A stretch of DNA of 64,000 nucleotides. Origin: Pseudomonas sp. SCB32 (GTDB taxonomy: Bacteria; Pseudomonadota; Gammaproteobacteria; Pseudomonadales; Pseudomonadaceae). Numbering within the stretch: the stretch's first letter is position 1; each line of letters opens with the position of its first letter. The DNA lies in NCBI RefSeq assembly GCF_009189165.1, contig NZ_CP045118.1, forward strand, positions 3,596,001 to 3,660,000, read 5' to 3'. A program made the translations under genes and the position numbers. Below are positions 10,481-24,277 of this stretch, piece after piece. The notes beneath the pieces were generated by a model. That model was not told where the DNA came from, did not search any database, and saw only the letters and a list, made by a program, of their open reading frames with translations.

Positions 10481-12262
10481 ATGAATGCAGACTCCGCTCT
10501 GTACATCCCGCCCTACAAGGCAGACGACCAAGACATCGTCGTCGAACTGAATTCCCGCTTTGGCGCCGAGACCTTCACCGTCCAGGCCACCCGCACCGGC
10601 ATGCCGGTGCTCTGGGTGCCCCGTGAGCGCCTGATCGAAGTCCTCAGCTTCCTGCGCAACGTGCCCAAGCCGTACGTCATGCTCTATGACCTGCACGGTG
10701 TCGACGAGCGCCTGCGCACCCACCGTCGCGGCCTGCCGGGCGCCGACTTCAGCGTGTTCTACCACCTGATGTCGCTCGAGCGTAATAGTGATGTGATGAT
10801 CAAGGTGGCCTTGTCCGAAGGCGACCTGAACCTGCCCACCGCCACCCGTATCTGGCCGAACGCCAACTGGTACGAGCGTGAGGTCTGGGACATGTACGGG
10901 ATCACCTTCAATGGTCACCCGCACCTGACCCGCATGCTGATGCCGCCGACCTGGGAAGGTCACCCGCTGCGCAAGGACTACCCGGCGCGCGCCACCGAGT
11001 TCGATCCCTACGCGCTCTCCGCCGCCAAGCAGGACCTCGAGCAGGAAGCCCTGCGCTTCAAGCCCGAAGACTGGGGCATGAAGCGCCACGGCGAGAACGA
11101 GGACTTCATGTTCCTCAACCTCGGCCCGAACCACCCTTCCGCCCACGGTGCGTTCCGCATCATCCTGCAGCTGGACGGCGAAGAGATCCTCGACTGCGTT
11201 CCGGAGATCGGCTACCACCACCGTGGCGCTGAGAAGATGGCCGAGCGCCAGTCCTGGCACAGCTTCATTCCCTACACCGACCGTATCGACTACCTCGGCG
11301 GCGTGATGAACAACCTGCCGTACGTGCTCTCGGTCGAGAAGCTCGCCGGCATCAAGGTGCCGCAGCGCGTCGACGTCATCCGCATCATGATGTCGGAGTT
11401 CTTCCGCATCCTGAACCACCTCCTCTACCTGGGTACCTACATCCAGGACGTGGGTGCGATGACCCCGGTGTTCTTCACCTTCACCGACCGCCAGCGCGCC
11501 TACAAGGTCGTCGAAGCCATCACCGGTTTCCGCCTGCACCCGGCCTGGTACCGTATCGGTGGCGTCGCTCACGACCTGCCGCGCGGCTGGGACAAGCTGG
11601 TTCGCGAGTTCCTCGACTGGATGCCCAAGCGCCTGGACGAGTACGAAACCGCCGCCCTGAAGAACAGCATCCTGCGTGGCCGTACCATCGGCGTTGCCGC
11701 GTACAACACCAAGGAAGCGCTGGAATGGGGCACTACCGGTGCCGGCCTGCGCGCCACCGGCTGTGATTTCGACCTACGCAAAGCCCGCCCCTACTCCGGC
11801 TACGAGAACTTCGAGTTCGAAGTACCGCTGGCGGCCAACGGCGACGCCTACGACCGCTGCATGGTCAAGATGGGTGAAATGCGCCAGAGCCTGCGCATCA
11901 TCGAGCAGTGCCTGAAGAACATGCCCGAAGGCCCATACAAGGCCGACCACCCGCTGACCACTCCGCCGCCCAAAGAGCGCACGCTGCAGCACATCGAAAC
12001 CCTGATCACCCACTTCCTGCAGGTTTCCTGGGGCCCGGTCATGCCGGCCAACGAAGCCTTCCAGATGGTGGAAGCGACCAAGGGCATCAACAGCTACTAC
12101 CTGACGAGCGATGGCAGCACCATGAGCTACCGGACCCGCATCCGGACGCCCAGCTTCGCGCACCTGCAGCAGATTCCGTCGGTGATCAACGGCAGCATGA
12201 TCGCTGACCTGATCGCCTATCTGGGCAGTATCGACTTCGTTATGGCCGACGTGGACCGCTGA
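10481..12262 (+). CDS. nuoC: NADH-quinone oxidoreductase subunit C/D fusion
   Basis: A 593-residue natural fusion of NuoC and NuoD, as in E. coli and P. aeruginosa. The first about 180 residues are the NuoC 30-kDa domain, with the signature ERE-x-WDMYGI-x-F near residue 130. The rest is the NuoD 49-kDa hydrogenase-like domain, with [13 protein letters not shown] near 215 and the C-terminal [14 protein letters not shown]. The NuoD part forms the quinone-binding cavity with NuoB. The gene stops two bases before nuoE. Also named nuoD or nuoCD. Confidence 0.97.
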   Translation: MNADSALYIPPYKADDQDIVVELNSRFGAETFTVQATRTGMPVLWVPRERLIEVLSFLRNVPKPYVMLYDLHGVDERLRTHRRGLPGADFSVFYHLMSLERNSDVMIKVALSEGDLNLPTATRIWPNANWYEREVWDMYGITFNGHPHLTRMLMPPTWEGHPLRKDYPARATEFDPYALSAAKQDLEQEALRFKPEDWGMKRHGENEDFMFLNLGPNHPSAHGAFRIILQLDGEEILDCVPEIGYHHRGAEKMAERQSWHSFIPYTDRIDYLGGVMNNLPYVLSVEKLAGIKVPQRVDVIRIMMSEFFRILNHLLYLGTYIQDVGAMTPVFFTFTDRQRAYKVVEAITGFRLHPAWYRIGGVAHDLPRGWDKLVREFLDWMPKRLDEYETAALKNSILRGRTIGVAAYNTKEALEWGTTGAGLRATGCDFDLRKARPYSGYENFEFEVPLAANGDAYDRCMVKMGEMRQSLRIIEQCLKNMPEGPYKADHPLTTPPPKERTLQHIETLITHFLQVSWGPVMPANEAFQMVEATKGINSYYLTSDGSTMSYRTRIRTPSFAHLQQIPSVINGSMIADLIAYLGSIDFVMADVDR

Positions 12263-12264
12263 TC

Positions 12265-12759
12265 ATGAGTACCCTTATCCAGACTGATCGTTTCGAACTC
12301 AGCGAAACCGAGCGCTCGGCCATCGAGCACGAAATGCATCACTACGAGGACTCCCGCGCGGCGTCCATCGAAGCCCTGAAGATCGTCCAGAAACAGCGAG
12401 GCTGGGTGCCGGATGGCGCCATCCCCGCTATCGCCGACATCCTCGGCATTCCGGACAGCGACGTCGAAGGCGTGGCTACCTTCTATAGCCAGATCTTCCG
12501 CCAGCCCGTCGGCCGCCACATCATCCGCGTCTGCGACAGCATGGTCTGCTACATCGGCGGCCACGAGTCCGTGGTTGGCGAGATCCAGAAGCAGCTGGGC
12601 ATCGGCCTCGGCCAGACCACCGCCGACGGCCGCTTCACCCTGCTGCCGGTGTGCTGCCTGGGCAACTGCGACAAGGCCCCGGCGATGATGATCGACGACG
12701 ACACCTTCGGTGACCTGCGTCCCGACGGCGTCGCCAAACTGCTGGAGGCCTACGCATGA
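12265..12759 (+). CDS. nuoE: NADH-quinone oxidoreductase subunit E
   Basis: A 164-residue thioredoxin-like subunit of the NADH dehydrogenase module. It carries the binuclear cluster N1a, with ligands C90 and C95 in [11 protein letters not shown] and C131 and C135 in [11 protein letters not shown]. The N-terminal helical bundle ([21 protein letters not shown]) is typical. It starts two bases after nuoCD and overlaps the nuoF start by four bases, consistent with coupled translation. Confidence 0.97.
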   Translation: MSTLIQTDRFELSETERSAIEHEMHHYEDSRAASIEALKIVQKQRGWVPDGAIPAIADILGIPDSDVEGVATFYSQIFRQPVGRHIIRVCDSMVCYIGGHESVVGEIQKQLGIGLGQTTADGRFTLLPVCCLGNCDKAPAMMIDDDTFGDLRPDGVAKLLEAYA

Positions 12760-14105
12760 GTCGCCTCACCTCCTACGGCACCCCCAACCGCACCGCGCGC
12801 GCGGCCGAAACCCATCCGCTGACCTGGCGCCTGCGTGACGACGGCGCCCCGGTCTGGCTGGAGGAGTACCAGTCGAAGAACGGCTACGCCGCCGCGCGCA
12901 AGGCGCTGGCGCAGATGGCCACCGACGACATCGTCCAGACCGTCAAGGACTCCGGCCTCAAGGGCCGCGGCGGTGCGGGCTTCCCCACCGGCGTGAAGTG
13001 GGGCCTGATGCCCAAGGACGAATCCCTCAACATCCGCTACCTGCTGTGCAACGCGGACGAGATGGAGCCCAACACCTGGAAGGACCGCATGCTCATGGAG
13101 CAGCTGCCGCACCTGCTGGTGGAAGGCATGCTGATCTCCGCGCGCGCCCTCAAGGCCTATCGCGGCTACATCTTCCTGCGCGGCGAGTACGTCGACGCCG
13201 CCCGCAACCTGAACCGCGCCATCGATGAAGCCAAGGCCGCAGGCCTGCTGGGCAAGAACATCCTCGGCAGCGGTTTTGATTTCGAGCTGTTCGTGCACAC
13301 CGGTGCCGGCCGCTACATCTGTGGCGAAGAGACCGCGCTGATCAACTCGCTGGAAGGCCGCCGCGCCAACCCGCGCTCCAAGCCGCCCTTCCCCGCCGCC
13401 GTCGGCGTCTGGGGCAAGCCGACCTGCGTGAACAACGTCGAGACCCTGTGCAACGTGCCGGCGATCGTCGAGCACGGCGTCGACTGGTACAAGGGCCTCG
13501 CCCGTCCGGGCAGCGAAGACATGGGCACCAAGCTCATGGGCTTCTCCGGCAAGGTGAAGAACCCCGGCATCTGGGAACTGCCCTTCGGCCTTCCGGCCCG
13601 CGAGCTGTTCGAGGACTACGCCGGCGGCATGCGCGACGGCTACAAGCTCAAGGCCTGGCAGCCGGGCGGCGCCGGTACCGGCTTCCTCCTGCCGGAGCAC
13701 CTGGACGCCCTGTTCTACGCCGGCGGCGTCGCCAAGGTCGGCACCCGTATGGGTACTGGCCTGGCCATGGCGGTGGACGACAGCGTCAACATGGTTTCCC
13801 TGCTGCGCAACATGGAAGAGTTCTTCGCCCGCGAATCGTGCGGCTGGTGCACTCCGTGCCGCGATGGCCTGCCGTGGAGCGTCAAGGTATTGCGCGCGCT
13901 GGAGAAAGGCGAAGGCGCCCAGGGCGACCTGGAAACCCTCGAGCAGCTCGTCAACTTCCTCGGCCCAGGCAAGACTTTCTGTGCCCACGCACCGGGTGCC
14001 GTCGAGCCGCTGGGCAGCGCACTGAAGTATTTCCGTCCCGAGTTCGAAGCGGGCATCTCCCGCCAGGCTCAGGCCGTACAAGCACCGCAGACCGTCGGCG
14101 CTTGA
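12756..14105 (+). CDS. nuoF: NADH-quinone oxidoreductase subunit F (NADH- and FMN-binding)
   Basis: A 449-residue flavoprotein that accepts hydride from NADH. The FMN/NADH glycine-rich motif [14 protein letters not shown] lies near residue 70, and [14 protein letters not shown] near 183. The tetranuclear cluster N3 ligands are in [12 protein letters not shown] (about 364-375) plus a later cysteine in [10 protein letters not shown]. The start overlaps nuoE. A 129-base gap with a strong hairpin separates it from nuoG, the only large break in the operon. Confidence 0.97.
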   Translation: MSRLTSYGTPNRTARAAETHPLTWRLRDDGAPVWLEEYQSKNGYAAARKALAQMATDDIVQTVKDSGLKGRGGAGFPTGVKWGLMPKDESLNIRYLLCNADEMEPNTWKDRMLMEQLPHLLVEGMLISARALKAYRGYIFLRGEYVDAARNLNRAIDEAKAAGLLGKNILGSGFDFELFVHTGAGRYICGEETALINSLEGRRANPRSKPPFPAAVGVWGKPTCVNNVETLCNVPAIVEHGVDWYKGLARPGSEDMGTKLMGFSGKVKNPGIWELPFGLPARELFEDYAGGMRDGYKLKAWQPGGAGTGFLLPEHLDALFYAGGVAKVGTRMGTGLAMAVDDSVNMVSLLRNMEEFFARESCGWCTPCRDGLPWSVKVLRALEKGEGAQGDLETLEQLVNFLGPGKTFCAHAPGAVEPLGSALKYFRPEFEAGISRQAQAVQAPQTVGA

Positions 14106-14114
14106 TGCTTTGTT

Positions 14115-14136
14115 CGCCGGGCGCAAGCGCCCGGCG
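14115..14136 (+). terminator. Terminator-like hairpin between nuoF and nuoG
   Basis: A perfect nine-base stem (CGCCGGGCG / CGCCCGGCG) with a CAAG tetraloop, then TTGTTTCGTTGT. The T-tract is imperfect, so partial termination or 3'-end protection is likelier than a full stop, since nuoG-N must still be expressed. Confidence 0.5.
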
Positions 14137-14234
14137 TTGTTTCGTTGTAGTGCCGCGGCGCGCCGCCGGCCCGATGAAACCGTGATTTCTATTAGCCACG
14201 CCCGCTGACAACGGGCCAACGAAGACTTAGACCC

Positions 14235-16949
14235 ATGGCCACGATCCACGTAGACGGCAAGACGTTAGAAGTCGACGGAGCGGACAACCTGTTGCAGGCC
14301 TGTCTCTCCCTCGGTCTCGACATCCCCTACTTCTGCTGGCACCCGGCGCTCGGTAGCGTCGGCGCATGCCGCCAGTGTGCGGTCAAGCAGTACACCGACG
14401 AGAACGACAAACGCGGTCGCCTCGTCATGTCCTGCATGACCCCCGCCACCGACAACACCTGGATTTCCATCGAGGACGAAGAGGCCAAGCAGTTCCGCGC
14501 CAGCGTCGTCGAATGGCTGATGACCAACCACCCGCACGACTGCCCGGTCTGCGAGGAAGGCGGTCACTGCCACCTGCAGGACATGACGGTGATGACCGGC
14601 CACAACCAGCGCCGGTACCGCTTCACCAAGCGCACCCACCAGAACCAGGAACTCGGCCCGTTCATCGCCCACGAGATGAACCGCTGCATCGCCTGCTACC
14701 GCTGCGTCCGTTACTACAAGGACTACGCCGGCGGCACCGACCTGGGCGTCTACGGCGCGCACGACAACGTCTATTTCGGCCGCATCGAAGATGGCGTGCT
14801 GGAGAGCGAATTCTCCGGCAACCTGACCGAGGTCTGCCCGACTGGCGTGTTCACCGACAAAACCCACTCCGAGCGCTACAACCGCAAGTGGGACATGCAG
14901 TTCGCCCCGAGCATCTGCCATGGCTGCTCCAGCGGCTGCAACATCAGCCCCGGCGAGCGCTACGGTGAAATCCGCCGCATCGAGAACCGCTACAACGGCT
15001 CGGTGAACCACTACTTCCTGTGCGACCGCGGCCGCTTCGGCTACGGCTACGTAAACCGCGAAGACCGTCCGCGCCAGCCGCAGCTGATGCTGAGCAAGCA
15101 GAAGCTCTCGCTGGACGGCGCCCTGGACCAGACCGCTGCCCTGCTCAAGGGCCGCAAGGTCATTGGCATCGGTTCGCCGCGCGCCAGCCTGGAAAGCAAC
15201 TACGCCCTGGCCGAACTGGTCGGCGCGCAGAACTACTACAGCGGCATCTCCGCTGACGAACTGCAGCGTCTGCAGCTGGTCCTGAAAGTCATGCAGGACG
15301 GCCCGCTGCCGGTGCCGACCATCCGTGACATCGAAGACCACGACGCGGTATTCGTGCTCGGCGAAGACCTGACCCAGACCGCTGCCCGTATCGCCCTGGC
15401 CCTGCGCCAGTCGGTGAAAGGCAAGGGCGAGGACATGGCCGCCGCGATGAAGATCCAGCCGTGGCTCGACGCTGCGGTGAAGACCATCGCCCAGCACGAG
15501 ATGAACCCGCTGTTCATCGCCAGCCTCGATGAAACCCGCCTGGACGACGTCGCCGCCGAGTGCGTGCACGCCGCCACCGAAGACCTGGCTCGCCTGGGCT
15601 TCGCCGTGGCCCACGCCATCGACCCGAGCGCCCCGGCCGTGGCCGGCCTCGACGCCGAAGCCTCCGCCCTCGCCCAGCGCATCGCCGATGCCCTGGTTGC
15701 CGCCAAGCGTCCGCTGGTCATCGCCGGCACCTCGCTGGGCAGCAACGCCCTGATCGAAGCCGCAGCCAACATCGCCAGCGCGCTGAAGAGCCGCGAGAAG
15801 AACGGCTCCCTGAGCCTGGTGGTTCCGGAAGCCAACAGCCTGGGTCTGGCTCTCTTCGGCGGCGAGTCCGTCGAAGCCGCCCTTGCGCAGCTGACCTCCG
15901 GCACCGCCGATGCCGTGGTGATCCTGGAGAACGACCTGTACCGCCGCGCCGACGCCGCCGTTGTCGACGCCGCCCTGGCCGCTGCGAAGATCATCGTCGT
16001 CGCCGATCACCAGCAGACCGCCACCAGCGCCAAGGCCACTGTCCTGCTGCCGGCTGCCAGCTTCGCCGAAGGCGATGGCACCCTGGTCAGCCAGGAAGGC
16101 CGCGCCCAGCGCTTCTTCCAGGTCTTCGATCCGACCTACTACAACGCCGACAACCTGGTCCGCGAAGGCTGGCGTTGGCTGCACGCCCTGCACAGCACCC
16201 TCGAGGGCAAGCGCGTCGACTGGACCCAGCTGGACCACGTGATCGACGCCGTCGTCGCCGCCAAGCCGCAACTGGCCGGCATCCGCGACGCCGCGCCGAA
16301 CGCCGCGTTCCGCATCAAGGGCCTGAAGCTGGCGCGCGAGCCGCACCGCTACTCCGGCCGTACCGCCATGCGCGCCAACATCAGTGTCAGCGAGCCGCGC
16401 CAGCCGCAGGACATCGACTCCGCGTTCGCCTTCTCCATGGAAGGCTACGCCGGCAGCGCCGAACCGCGTCAGCAGATTCCGTTCGCCTGGTCTCCGGGCT
16501 GGAACTCCCCGCAGGCCTGGAACAAGTTTCAGGACGAAGTCGGCGGTCACCTGCGCGCAGGCGACCCGGGCATTCGCCTGATCGAGGCCAAGGGCGAGGC
16601 CCTGTGGTTCAGCGAGATTCCCGCGCCGTTCCACACCTCCGCCAGCCAGTTCAAGGTGGTGCCCTTCTATCACCTGTTCGGCAGCGACGAGAACTCCGCC
16701 AAGGCCGCCCCGGTGCAGGAGCGCATCCCGCAGACCTACGTCACTCTGGCCAAGTCCGAGGCTGACCGTCTGGGCGTCAACGAAGGCGCGATCATCCGCC
16801 TGACCGTCAAGGGCCAGGAACTGCGCCTGCCGCTGCGCGTGAGCGAACAGCTGGGCGCCGGTCTGGTCGCCCTGCCGATCGGTCTGCAAGGCATTCCTGC
16901 CGGCGTCATCGGCGCTGTCGCTGAAGGTCTGCAGGAGGCTGCACAATGA
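14235..16949 (+). CDS. nuoG: NADH-quinone oxidoreductase subunit G
   Basis: A 904-residue subunit, the largest of the complex. The N-terminus is a 2Fe-2S ferredoxin domain ([17 protein letters not shown], later SCMTP). Next are the His/Cys N5 site ([16 protein letters not shown]), a 4Fe-4S site ([11 protein letters not shown] ... EVCPTG), and the extra CHGCSSGCN cluster site (near residue 230) found in the E. coli-like subgroup. The remainder is a molybdopterin-oxidoreductase-like fold without cofactor function. The ribosome site is weak (GAAGAC). The stop overlaps nuoH by four bases. Confidence 0.96.
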   Translation: MATIHVDGKTLEVDGADNLLQACLSLGLDIPYFCWHPALGSVGACRQCAVKQYTDENDKRGRLVMSCMTPATDNTWISIEDEEAKQFRASVVEWLMTNHPHDCPVCEEGGHCHLQDMTVMTGHNQRRYRFTKRTHQNQELGPFIAHEMNRCIACYRCVRYYKDYAGGTDLGVYGAHDNVYFGRIEDGVLESEFSGNLTEVCPTGVFTDKTHSERYNRKWDMQFAPSICHGCSSGCNISPGERYGEIRRIENRYNGSVNHYFLCDRGRFGYGYVNREDRPRQPQLMLSKQKLSLDGALDQTAALLKGRKVIGIGSPRASLESNYALAELVGAQNYYSGISADELQRLQLVLKVMQDGPLPVPTIRDIEDHDAVFVLGEDLTQTAARIALALRQSVKGKGEDMAAAMKIQPWLDAAVKTIAQHEMNPLFIASLDETRLDDVAAECVHAATEDLARLGFAVAHAIDPSAPAVAGLDAEASALAQRIADALVAAKRPLVIAGTSLGSNALIEAAANIASALKSREKNGSLSLVVPEANSLGLALFGGESVEAALAQLTSGTADAVVILENDLYRRADAAVVDAALAAAKIIVVADHQQTATSAKATVLLPAASFAEGDGTLVSQEGRAQRFFQVFDPTYYNADNLVREGWRWLHALHSTLEGKRVDWTQLDHVIDAVVAAKPQLAGIRDAAPNAAFRIKGLKLAREPHRYSGRTAMRANISVSEPRQPQDIDSAFAFSMEGYAGSAEPRQQIPFAWSPGWNSPQAWNKFQDEVGGHLRAGDPGIRLIEAKGEALWFSEIPAPFHTSASQFKVVPFYHLFGSDENSAKAAPVQERIPQTYVTLAKSEADRLGVNEGAIIRLTVKGQELRLPLRVSEQLGAGLVALPIGLQGIPAGVIGAVAEGLQEAAQ

Positions 16950-17950
16950 GTTTGATGAGCATGAGCTGGCTGACCCCCGCCGTCGTCGACATCATCATTG
17001 AAGTCATCAAGGCCATCGTCATCCTGCTCGCCGTGGTTGTCTGCGGCGCGCTGCTGAGCTGGGTCGAGCGTCGTCTGCTCGGCCTCTGGCAGGACCGCTA
17101 CGGTCCGAACCGGGTCGGCCCCTTCGGTGCCTTCCAGCTCGGCGCCGACATGCTGAAGATGTTCTTCAAGGAAGACTGGACCCCGCCGTTCGCCGACAAG
17201 ATGATCTTCACCCTCGCCCCCATGATCGCCATGGGTGCGCTGCTGGTGGCCTTCGCGATCATCCCGATCACCCCGACCTGGGGCGTCGCGGACCTGAACA
17301 TCGGCATCCTGTTCTTCTTCGCCATGGCTGGCCTGACCGTGTACGCAGTGCTGTTCGCCGGCTGGTCGAGCAACAACAAGTTCGCCCTTCTCGGCAGCCT
17401 GCGCGCCTCGGCCCAGACCATCTCCTACGAGGTGTTCCTGGCCCTGTCGCTGATGGGCATCGTGGCCCAGGTCGGCTCGTTCAGCCTGCGCGACATCGTC
17501 GATTACCAGGCCCAGCACATGTGGTTCATCATCCCGCAGTTCTTCGGCTTCATGACCTTCTTCGTCGCCGGCGTCGCCGTGACTCACCGTCACCCGTTCG
17601 ACCAGCCCGAAGCCGAGCAGGAACTGGCCGACGGTTACCACATCGAGTACGCCGGCATGAAGTGGGGCATGTTCTTCGTCGGCGAGTACATCGGCATCGT
17701 GCTGGTGTCCGCGCTGCTGGCGACCCTGTTCTTCGGCGGCTGGCACGGTCCCTTCGGCATCCTGCCGCAGATTCCGTTCATCTGGTTCGCCCTGAAAACC
17801 GGCTTCTTCATCATGATGTTCATCCTGCTGCGGGCCTCGATTCCACGCCCGCGCTATGACCAGGTGATGGCCTTCAGCTGGAAGTTCTGCCTCCCGCTGA
17901 CCCTGATCAACCTGCTGGTGACCGGCGCAGTCGTGCTGGCGGCCCAGTAA
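16946..17950 (+). CDS. nuoH: NADH-quinone oxidoreductase subunit H
   Basis: A 334-residue membrane subunit with eight or nine transmembrane helices that joins the peripheral arm to the proton pumps and forms part of the quinone channel. Family segments are [21 protein letters not shown] (near residue 36) and the loop [24 protein letters not shown] (near 214), whose acidic residues line the quinone entry. Three in-frame ATGs lie within seven codons (16946, 16958, 16964). The first is given because it overlaps nuoG; the third yields [10 protein letters not shown], which resembles other annotated homologues. Confidence 0.95.
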   Translation: MSLMSMSWLTPAVVDIIIEVIKAIVILLAVVVCGALLSWVERRLLGLWQDRYGPNRVGPFGAFQLGADMLKMFFKEDWTPPFADKMIFTLAPMIAMGALLVAFAIIPITPTWGVADLNIGILFFFAMAGLTVYAVLFAGWSSNNKFALLGSLRASAQTISYEVFLALSLMGIVAQVGSFSLRDIVDYQAQHMWFIIPQFFGFMTFFVAGVAVTHRHPFDQPEAEQELADGYHIEYAGMKWGMFFVGEYIGIVLVSALLATLFFGGWHGPFGILPQIPFIWFALKTGFFIMMFILLRASIPRPRYDQVMAFSWKFCLPLTLINLLVTGAVVLAAQ

Positions 17951-17961
17951 GGAGCAAGACA

Positions 17962-18510
17962 ATGATCAAATACATTTTCGAAGTCGTGCACGGCACCTAC
18001 ACCCAGCTGCGCAGCCTGGTGATGATCTTCGGCCATGCCTTCCGCAAGCGTGACACCCTGCAATACCCGGAAGAACCCGTGTACCTGCCGCCGCGCTACC
18101 GTGGCCGCATCGTCCTCACCCGCGACCCCGACGGTGAGGAGCGCTGCGTTGCGTGCAACCTGTGCGCCGTTGCCTGCCCGGTCGGCTGCATCTCCCTGCA
18201 GAAAGCCGAGACCGACGACGGTCGCTGGTACCCCGAGTTCTTCCGCATCAACTTCTCCCGCTGCATCTTCTGCGGCCTGTGCGAAGAAGCCTGCCCGACC
18301 ACCGCGATCCAGCTGACCCCGGATTTCGAGATGGGCGAGTTCAAGCGCCAGGACCTGGTCTACGAGAAGGAAGACCTGCTGATCTCCGGCCCCGGCAAGA
18401 ACCCGGACTACAACTTCTACCGCGTTGCCGGCATGGCCATCGCCGGCAAGCCGAAAGGCGCCGCGCAGAACGAGGCCGAACCGATCAACGTCAAGAGCCT
18501 GCTGCCGTAA
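17962..18510 (+). CDS. nuoI: NADH-quinone oxidoreductase subunit I
   Basis: A 182-residue ferredoxin-type subunit carrying clusters N6a and N6b. The two 4Fe-4S motifs are [15 protein letters not shown] (about residues 60-74) and [12 protein letters not shown] (about 99-110). The N-terminal amphipathic helix binds the membrane arm. The start has GGAGCAAGACA upstream, and it ends eleven bases before nuoJ. Confidence 0.97.
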   Translation: MIKYIFEVVHGTYTQLRSLVMIFGHAFRKRDTLQYPEEPVYLPPRYRGRIVLTRDPDGEERCVACNLCAVACPVGCISLQKAETDDGRWYPEFFRINFSRCIFCGLCEEACPTTAIQLTPDFEMGEFKRQDLVYEKEDLLISGPGKNPDYNFYRVAGMAIAGKPKGAAQNEAEPINVKSLLP

Positions 18511-18521
18511 GGAGACGTCGC

Positions 18522-19022
18522 GTGGAATTCGCTTTCTACTTCGCCGCCGGCGTCGCCGTGCTGGCAACCCTCCGGGTCATCACCAACAGCAATCCGGTGC
18601 ATGCCCTGCTCTACCTCATCGTTTCGCTGCTCGCCGTATCGATGACCTTCTTCAGTCTCGGCGCTCCGTTCGCCGGTGCCCTGGAGATCATCGTCTACGC
18701 CGGCGCGATCATGGTGCTGTTCGTCTTCGTGGTGATGATGCTCAACCTGGGCCCGGCGATTGCCGAACAGGAACGCAAGTGGCTCAAGCCCGGCGTATGG
18801 ATCGGCCCCGGCGCGCTGTCCCTGGTGCTGATGGTCGAGCTGCTGTGGATGCTGTCGCGCCACCCGAGCGGTGCCGGCATCGGCCACACCGTCGTGGACG
18901 CCAAGGCCGTGGGCATCAGCCTGTTCGGTCCTTATCTGCTGGTCGTCGAACTGGCCTCGATGCTGCTACTGGCAGCTCTGGTCGCCGCCTACCACCTCGG
19001 CCGCCACGAAGCGAAGGAATAA
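18522..19022 (+). CDS. nuoJ: NADH-quinone oxidoreductase subunit J
   Basis: A 166-residue membrane subunit with five predicted transmembrane helices, related to ND6. The conserved helix 3 is [20 protein letters not shown], which contains the pi-bulge region coupling quinone chemistry to proton pumping. The start is GTG at 18522 with AAGGAGA six bases upstream. Reading the frame further upstream would run through nuoI. nuoK follows four bases later. Confidence 0.95.
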   Translation: MEFAFYFAAGVAVLATLRVITNSNPVHALLYLIVSLLAVSMTFFSLGAPFAGALEIIVYAGAIMVLFVFVVMMLNLGPAIAEQERKWLKPGVWIGPGALSLVLMVELLWMLSRHPSGAGIGHTVVDAKAVGISLFGPYLLVVELASMLLLAALVAAYHLGRHEAKE

Positions 19023-19026
19023 CGCC

Positions 19027-19331
19027 ATGAACACAATCCCTCTCGAACACGGACTGGCGCTCGCCGGTGTGCTGTTCTGCTTCGGCCTGGTAGGCCTGAT
19101 GGTACGACGCAACATCCTGTTCGTACTGATGAGCCTGGAAGTGATGATGAACGCCGCCGCACTGGCCTTCGTGGTCGCCGGTAGCCGCTGGGCCCAGCCC
19201 GACGGCCAGGTGATGTTCATCCTGGTGCTCAGCCTGGCTGCCGCCGAGGCGAGCATCGGTCTGGCGATCCTGCTCCAGCTGTATCGCCGCTTCCATACCC
19301 TCGATATCGACGCTGCAAGCGAGATGCGCGG

Positions 19332-19335
<4 letters not shown>
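19027..19335 (+). CDS. nuoK: NADH-quinone oxidoreductase subunit K
   Basis: A 102-residue, three-helix antiporter-like subunit related to MrpC/ND4L. The key glutamates are in [11 protein letters not shown] (Glu near residue 37) and [12 protein letters not shown] (near 72). The start at 19027 follows the nuoJ stop closely; upstream in-frame sequence belongs to nuoJ in another frame. It overlaps nuoL by four bases. Confidence 0.96.
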
Positions 19336-21179
<1,844 letters not shown>

Positions 21180-21206
21180 AACTTCACGAATGAGATTGAG
21201 CCCGAC

Positions 21207-22736
21207 ATGATTCTGCCCTGGCTAATCCTGATCCCCTTCATCGGCGGCTTCCTTTGCTGGATCGCCGAGTACACCAGCAAGACCCTGCCCCGCTGGGTCG
21301 CGCTGGGGTCGATGACCCTCACCCTCGCCCTCAGCCTGTGGGTGTGGCACACCGGTGACTTCCAGCTGGCGCCCGCGCCGGGTGGCGAGCCGCAATGGAC
21401 CCTCGAGTTCAAGCTGGCCTGGATCGAGCGCTTCGGTATCAGTGTGCACCTGGCGATGGACGGCCTGTCCCTGCTGATGGTCGCCCTGACCGGCCTGCTC
21501 GGCGTGCTGTCCGTACTCTGCTCGTGGAACGAGATCCAGCGCCGCATCGGTTTCTTCCACCTGAACCTGCTGTGGATCCTGGGCGGTGTGATCGGCGTGT
21601 TCCTCGCCGTCGACCTGTTCCTGTTCTTCTTCTTCTGGGAAATGATGCTGGTGCCGATGTACTTCCTCATCGCGCTCTGGGGTCATAGCTCGGACGACGG
21701 CAAGAAGACCCGCATCTACGCCGCCACCAAGTTCTTCATCTTCACCCAGGCCAGCGGCCTGGTGATGCTGGTGGCGATCCTGGGCCTGGTGTTCGTTCAC
21801 TACAACAGCACCGGCGTGCTGACCTTCAACTATGCCGACCTGCTGAAGACCCAGATGCCGGCGCACACCGAGTGGCTGCTGATGCTCGGCTTCTTCGTCG
21901 CCTTCGCGGTGAAGATGCCGGTGGTCCCGGTGCACTCCTGGTTGCCCGACGCCCACGCCCAGGCGCCGACCGCCGGTTCCGTGGACCTGGCCGGCATCCT
22001 GCTGAAGACCGCCGCCTACGGCCTGATCCGCTTCGGCCTGCCGCTGTTCCCCAACGCCTCGGCGGAGTTCGCCCCGATCGCCATGACCCTCGGTCTGATC
22101 GGCATTTTCTACGGCGCCTTCCTGTCGTTCGCACAGACCGACATCAAGCGCCTGGTGGCCTACTCCTCCGTGTCGCACATGGGTTTCGTCATCATCGGCA
22201 TCTACTCCGGTAGCCCACAAGCGATGCAGGGTGTCGTGATCCAGATGATCGCCCACGGCCTCTCCGCCGCCGCGCTCTTCATCCTGTGCGGCCAGCTGTA
22301 CGAGCGCCTGCACACCCGTGACATGCGCAAGATGGGTGGCCTGTGGTCGCGCATCCCGTACCTACCGGCCGTGGCCCTGTTCTTCGCCACCGCTTCGCTG
22401 GGTCTGCCGGGCACCGGTAACTTCGTCGGCGAATTCCTGATCCTGCTGGGCAGCTTCAAGATCGTTCCGGTGATCACCGTGATCGCCACCTTCGGTCTGG
22501 TGTTCGGTTCGGTCTACTCGCTGATCATGATCCACCGCGCGTACTTCGGCCCGTCCAAGTCCGAAGGTGCGATCGCCGGCCTGAACTTCCGTGAACTCTT
22601 CATGGTACTGGGCCTCGCGGCACTGCTGGTCCTGCTCGGCGTGTACCCGCAGCCGGTCCTCGACACCTCCGCGGCAACCATGCACGGCGTCCAGCAGTGG
22701 CTGGGTGCCGCCCTCTCCACTCTGGCAGCACGGTAA
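21207..22736 (+). CDS. nuoM: NADH-quinone oxidoreductase subunit M
   Basis: A 509-residue antiporter-like proton-pumping subunit with about 14 transmembrane helices. Landmarks are [19 protein letters not shown] (Glu near residue 146), [20 protein letters not shown] near 238, and [19 protein letters not shown] near 310. The start has GAGATTGAG upstream. It is followed seven bases later by nuoN. Confidence 0.96.
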   Translation: MILPWLILIPFIGGFLCWIAEYTSKTLPRWVALGSMTLTLALSLWVWHTGDFQLAPAPGGEPQWTLEFKLAWIERFGISVHLAMDGLSLLMVALTGLLGVLSVLCSWNEIQRRIGFFHLNLLWILGGVIGVFLAVDLFLFFFFWEMMLVPMYFLIALWGHSSDDGKKTRIYAATKFFIFTQASGLVMLVAILGLVFVHYNSTGVLTFNYADLLKTQMPAHTEWLLMLGFFVAFAVKMPVVPVHSWLPDAHAQAPTAGSVDLAGILLKTAAYGLIRFGLPLFPNASAEFAPIAMTLGLIGIFYGAFLSFAQTDIKRLVAYSSVSHMGFVIIGIYSGSPQAMQGVVIQMIAHGLSAAALFILCGQLYERLHTRDMRKMGGLWSRIPYLPAVALFFATASLGLPGTGNFVGEFLILLGSFKIVPVITVIATFGLVFGSVYSLIMIHRAYFGPSKSEGAIAGLNFRELFMVLGLAALLVLLGVYPQPVLDTSAATMHGVQQWLGAALSTLAAR

Positions 22737-22743
22737 GCGCGAC

Positions 22744-24204
22744 ATGACCTTCACGATCCAACACTTCATCGCGCTCCTGCCGCTGCTCATCACCAGCGCC
22801 ACCCTGGTGGTGGTGATGCTCGCCGTGGCCTGGAAGCGTAACCACACGATGACCGCCACCCTTTCGGTGATCGGTCTGAACCTGGCGTTGCTGTCGATCC
22901 TCCCGGTGCTGAAAGTCACCCCGATCGAAGTCACCTCGCTGATGCTGGTGGACAACTTCGCCTGCTTCTACATGGCCCTGATCCTGGTCGGTGCCCTGGC
23001 CTGCACCACGCTCGCCCATGCCTACATGGAGAGCTACCCGGGTAACCGCGAAGAGCTCTACCTGCTCCTGCTGCTGTCCACCGCGGGCGGCCTGGTGCTG
23101 GTCAGCGCGCAGAACCTGGCCGGCCTGTTCATCGGCCTGGAACTGTTGTCGGTGCCGGTCTACGGCATGGTGGCGTACGCCTTCTTCAACAAGCGCACCC
23201 TGGAAGCCGGCATCAAGTACACCGTACTGTCCGCCGCAGGTTCCGCCTTCCTGCTGTTCGGCATGGCGCTGCTCTACGCCGAATCCGGCAGCCTGGGCTT
23301 CTCCGCCATCGGCGCCTCGCTGGCCGAAGGCACCAGCCATGGTCCGCTGCTGTCCATCGGCGTCGGCATGATGGTCGTTGGCCTGGGCTTCAAGCTGTCC
23401 GTGGCGCCGTTCCACCTGTGGACCCCGGACGTCTACGAAGGCGCCCCGGCTCCGGTCGCCACCTTCCTGGCCACCACCGCCAAGGTTGCCGTGTTCGCCG
23501 TGCTGCTGCGCCTGTTCCAGATCGCTCCGGCGGCCTTGAACAACGGCCTGCTGCATGACGCCATCGCGGTCATCGCCATCGCCTCGATCCTGATCGGCAA
23601 CCTGCTGGCGCTGACCCAGAGCAACATCAAGCGTCTGCTGGGCTACTCGTCCATCGCCCACTTCGGCTACCTGCTGATCGCCCTGGTGGCGAGCAAGGGC
23701 CTGGCCGTGGAAGCGGTCGGCGTCTACCTGACCACCTACGTCGTCACCACCCTGGGCGCCTTCGGCGTGGTCACCCTGATGTCCACCCCGTACAGCGGCC
23801 GCGACGCTGACGCGCTGTTCGAGTACCGCGGCCTGTTCTGGCGCCGCCCGGTGCTGACCGCGGTAATGACTGTGATGATGCTGTCCCTGGCCGGCATCCC
23901 GCTGACCGCCGGCTTCATCGGCAAGTTCTACATCGTCGCCACCGGCGTCGAGTCCCAGCACTGGTGGCTGGTCGGCTCCCTGGTACTGGGCAGCGCCATC
24001 GGCCTGTTCTACTACCTGCGCGTCATGGTGACCATGTTCCTGGTCGAGCCGAACATGAAGCGCCACGACGCTCCCCTGGACTGGGCCCAGCGCGCTGGCG
24101 GCATGATGCTGGTGGCCATCGCCCTGCTCGCCTTCTTCCTCGGCGTGTACCCGCAGCCGCTGCTGGAGATCCTGCAGCACACGGGTCTGGCCGTCGCCGG
24201 CTGA
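22744..24204 (+). CDS. nuoN: NADH-quinone oxidoreductase subunit N
   Basis: A 486-residue antiporter-like proton-pumping subunit, the last gene of the operon. Landmarks are GLELLSVPVYGMVAY near residue 133, FKLSVAPFHLWTPDVYEGAP near 216, and QSNIKRLLGYSSIAHFGYLL near 293. The ATG at 22744 lies seven bases after nuoM; the longer in-frame extension runs back into nuoM. A strong terminator follows 14 bases after the stop. Confidence 0.96.
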   Translation: MTFTIQHFIALLPLLITSATLVVVMLAVAWKRNHTMTATLSVIGLNLALLSILPVLKVTPIEVTSLMLVDNFACFYMALILVGALACTTLAHAYMESYPGNREELYLLLLLSTAGGLVLVSAQNLAGLFIGLELLSVPVYGMVAYAFFNKRTLEAGIKYTVLSAAGSAFLLFGMALLYAESGSLGFSAIGASLAEGTSHGPLLSIGVGMMVVGLGFKLSVAPFHLWTPDVYEGAPAPVATFLATTAKVAVFAVLLRLFQIAPAALNNGLLHDAIAVIAIASILIGNLLALTQSNIKRLLGYSSIAHFGYLLIALVASKGLAVEAVGVYLTTYVVTTLGAFGVVTLMSTPYSGRDADALFEYRGLFWRRPVLTAVMTVMMLSLAGIPLTAGFIGKFYIVATGVESQHWWLVGSLVLGSAIGLFYYLRVMVTMFLVEPNMKRHDAPLDWAQRAGGMMLVAIALLAFFLGVYPQPLLEILQHTGLAVAG

Positions 24205-24218
24205 GATCGACAGGCATG

Positions 24219-24246
24219 AAAAACCCCGCTTCGGCGGGGTTTTTTA
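24219..24246 (+). terminator. Intrinsic terminator of the nuo operon
   Basis: Stem AAAAACCCCGC / GCGGGGTTTTT with a TTCG tetraloop, running into a T-rich tract. It lies directly after nuoN. Confidence 0.92.
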
Positions 24247-24277
24247 TTGGGCGGGATTCGTACCCTGCGCGCGTTTC

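Noticed and set aside
14265..16946. 893-codon open frame on the minus strand
   Set aside because: It is exactly antisense to nuoG, has the Val/Gly/Gln-rich composition of high-GC shadow frames, and shows no family motif.
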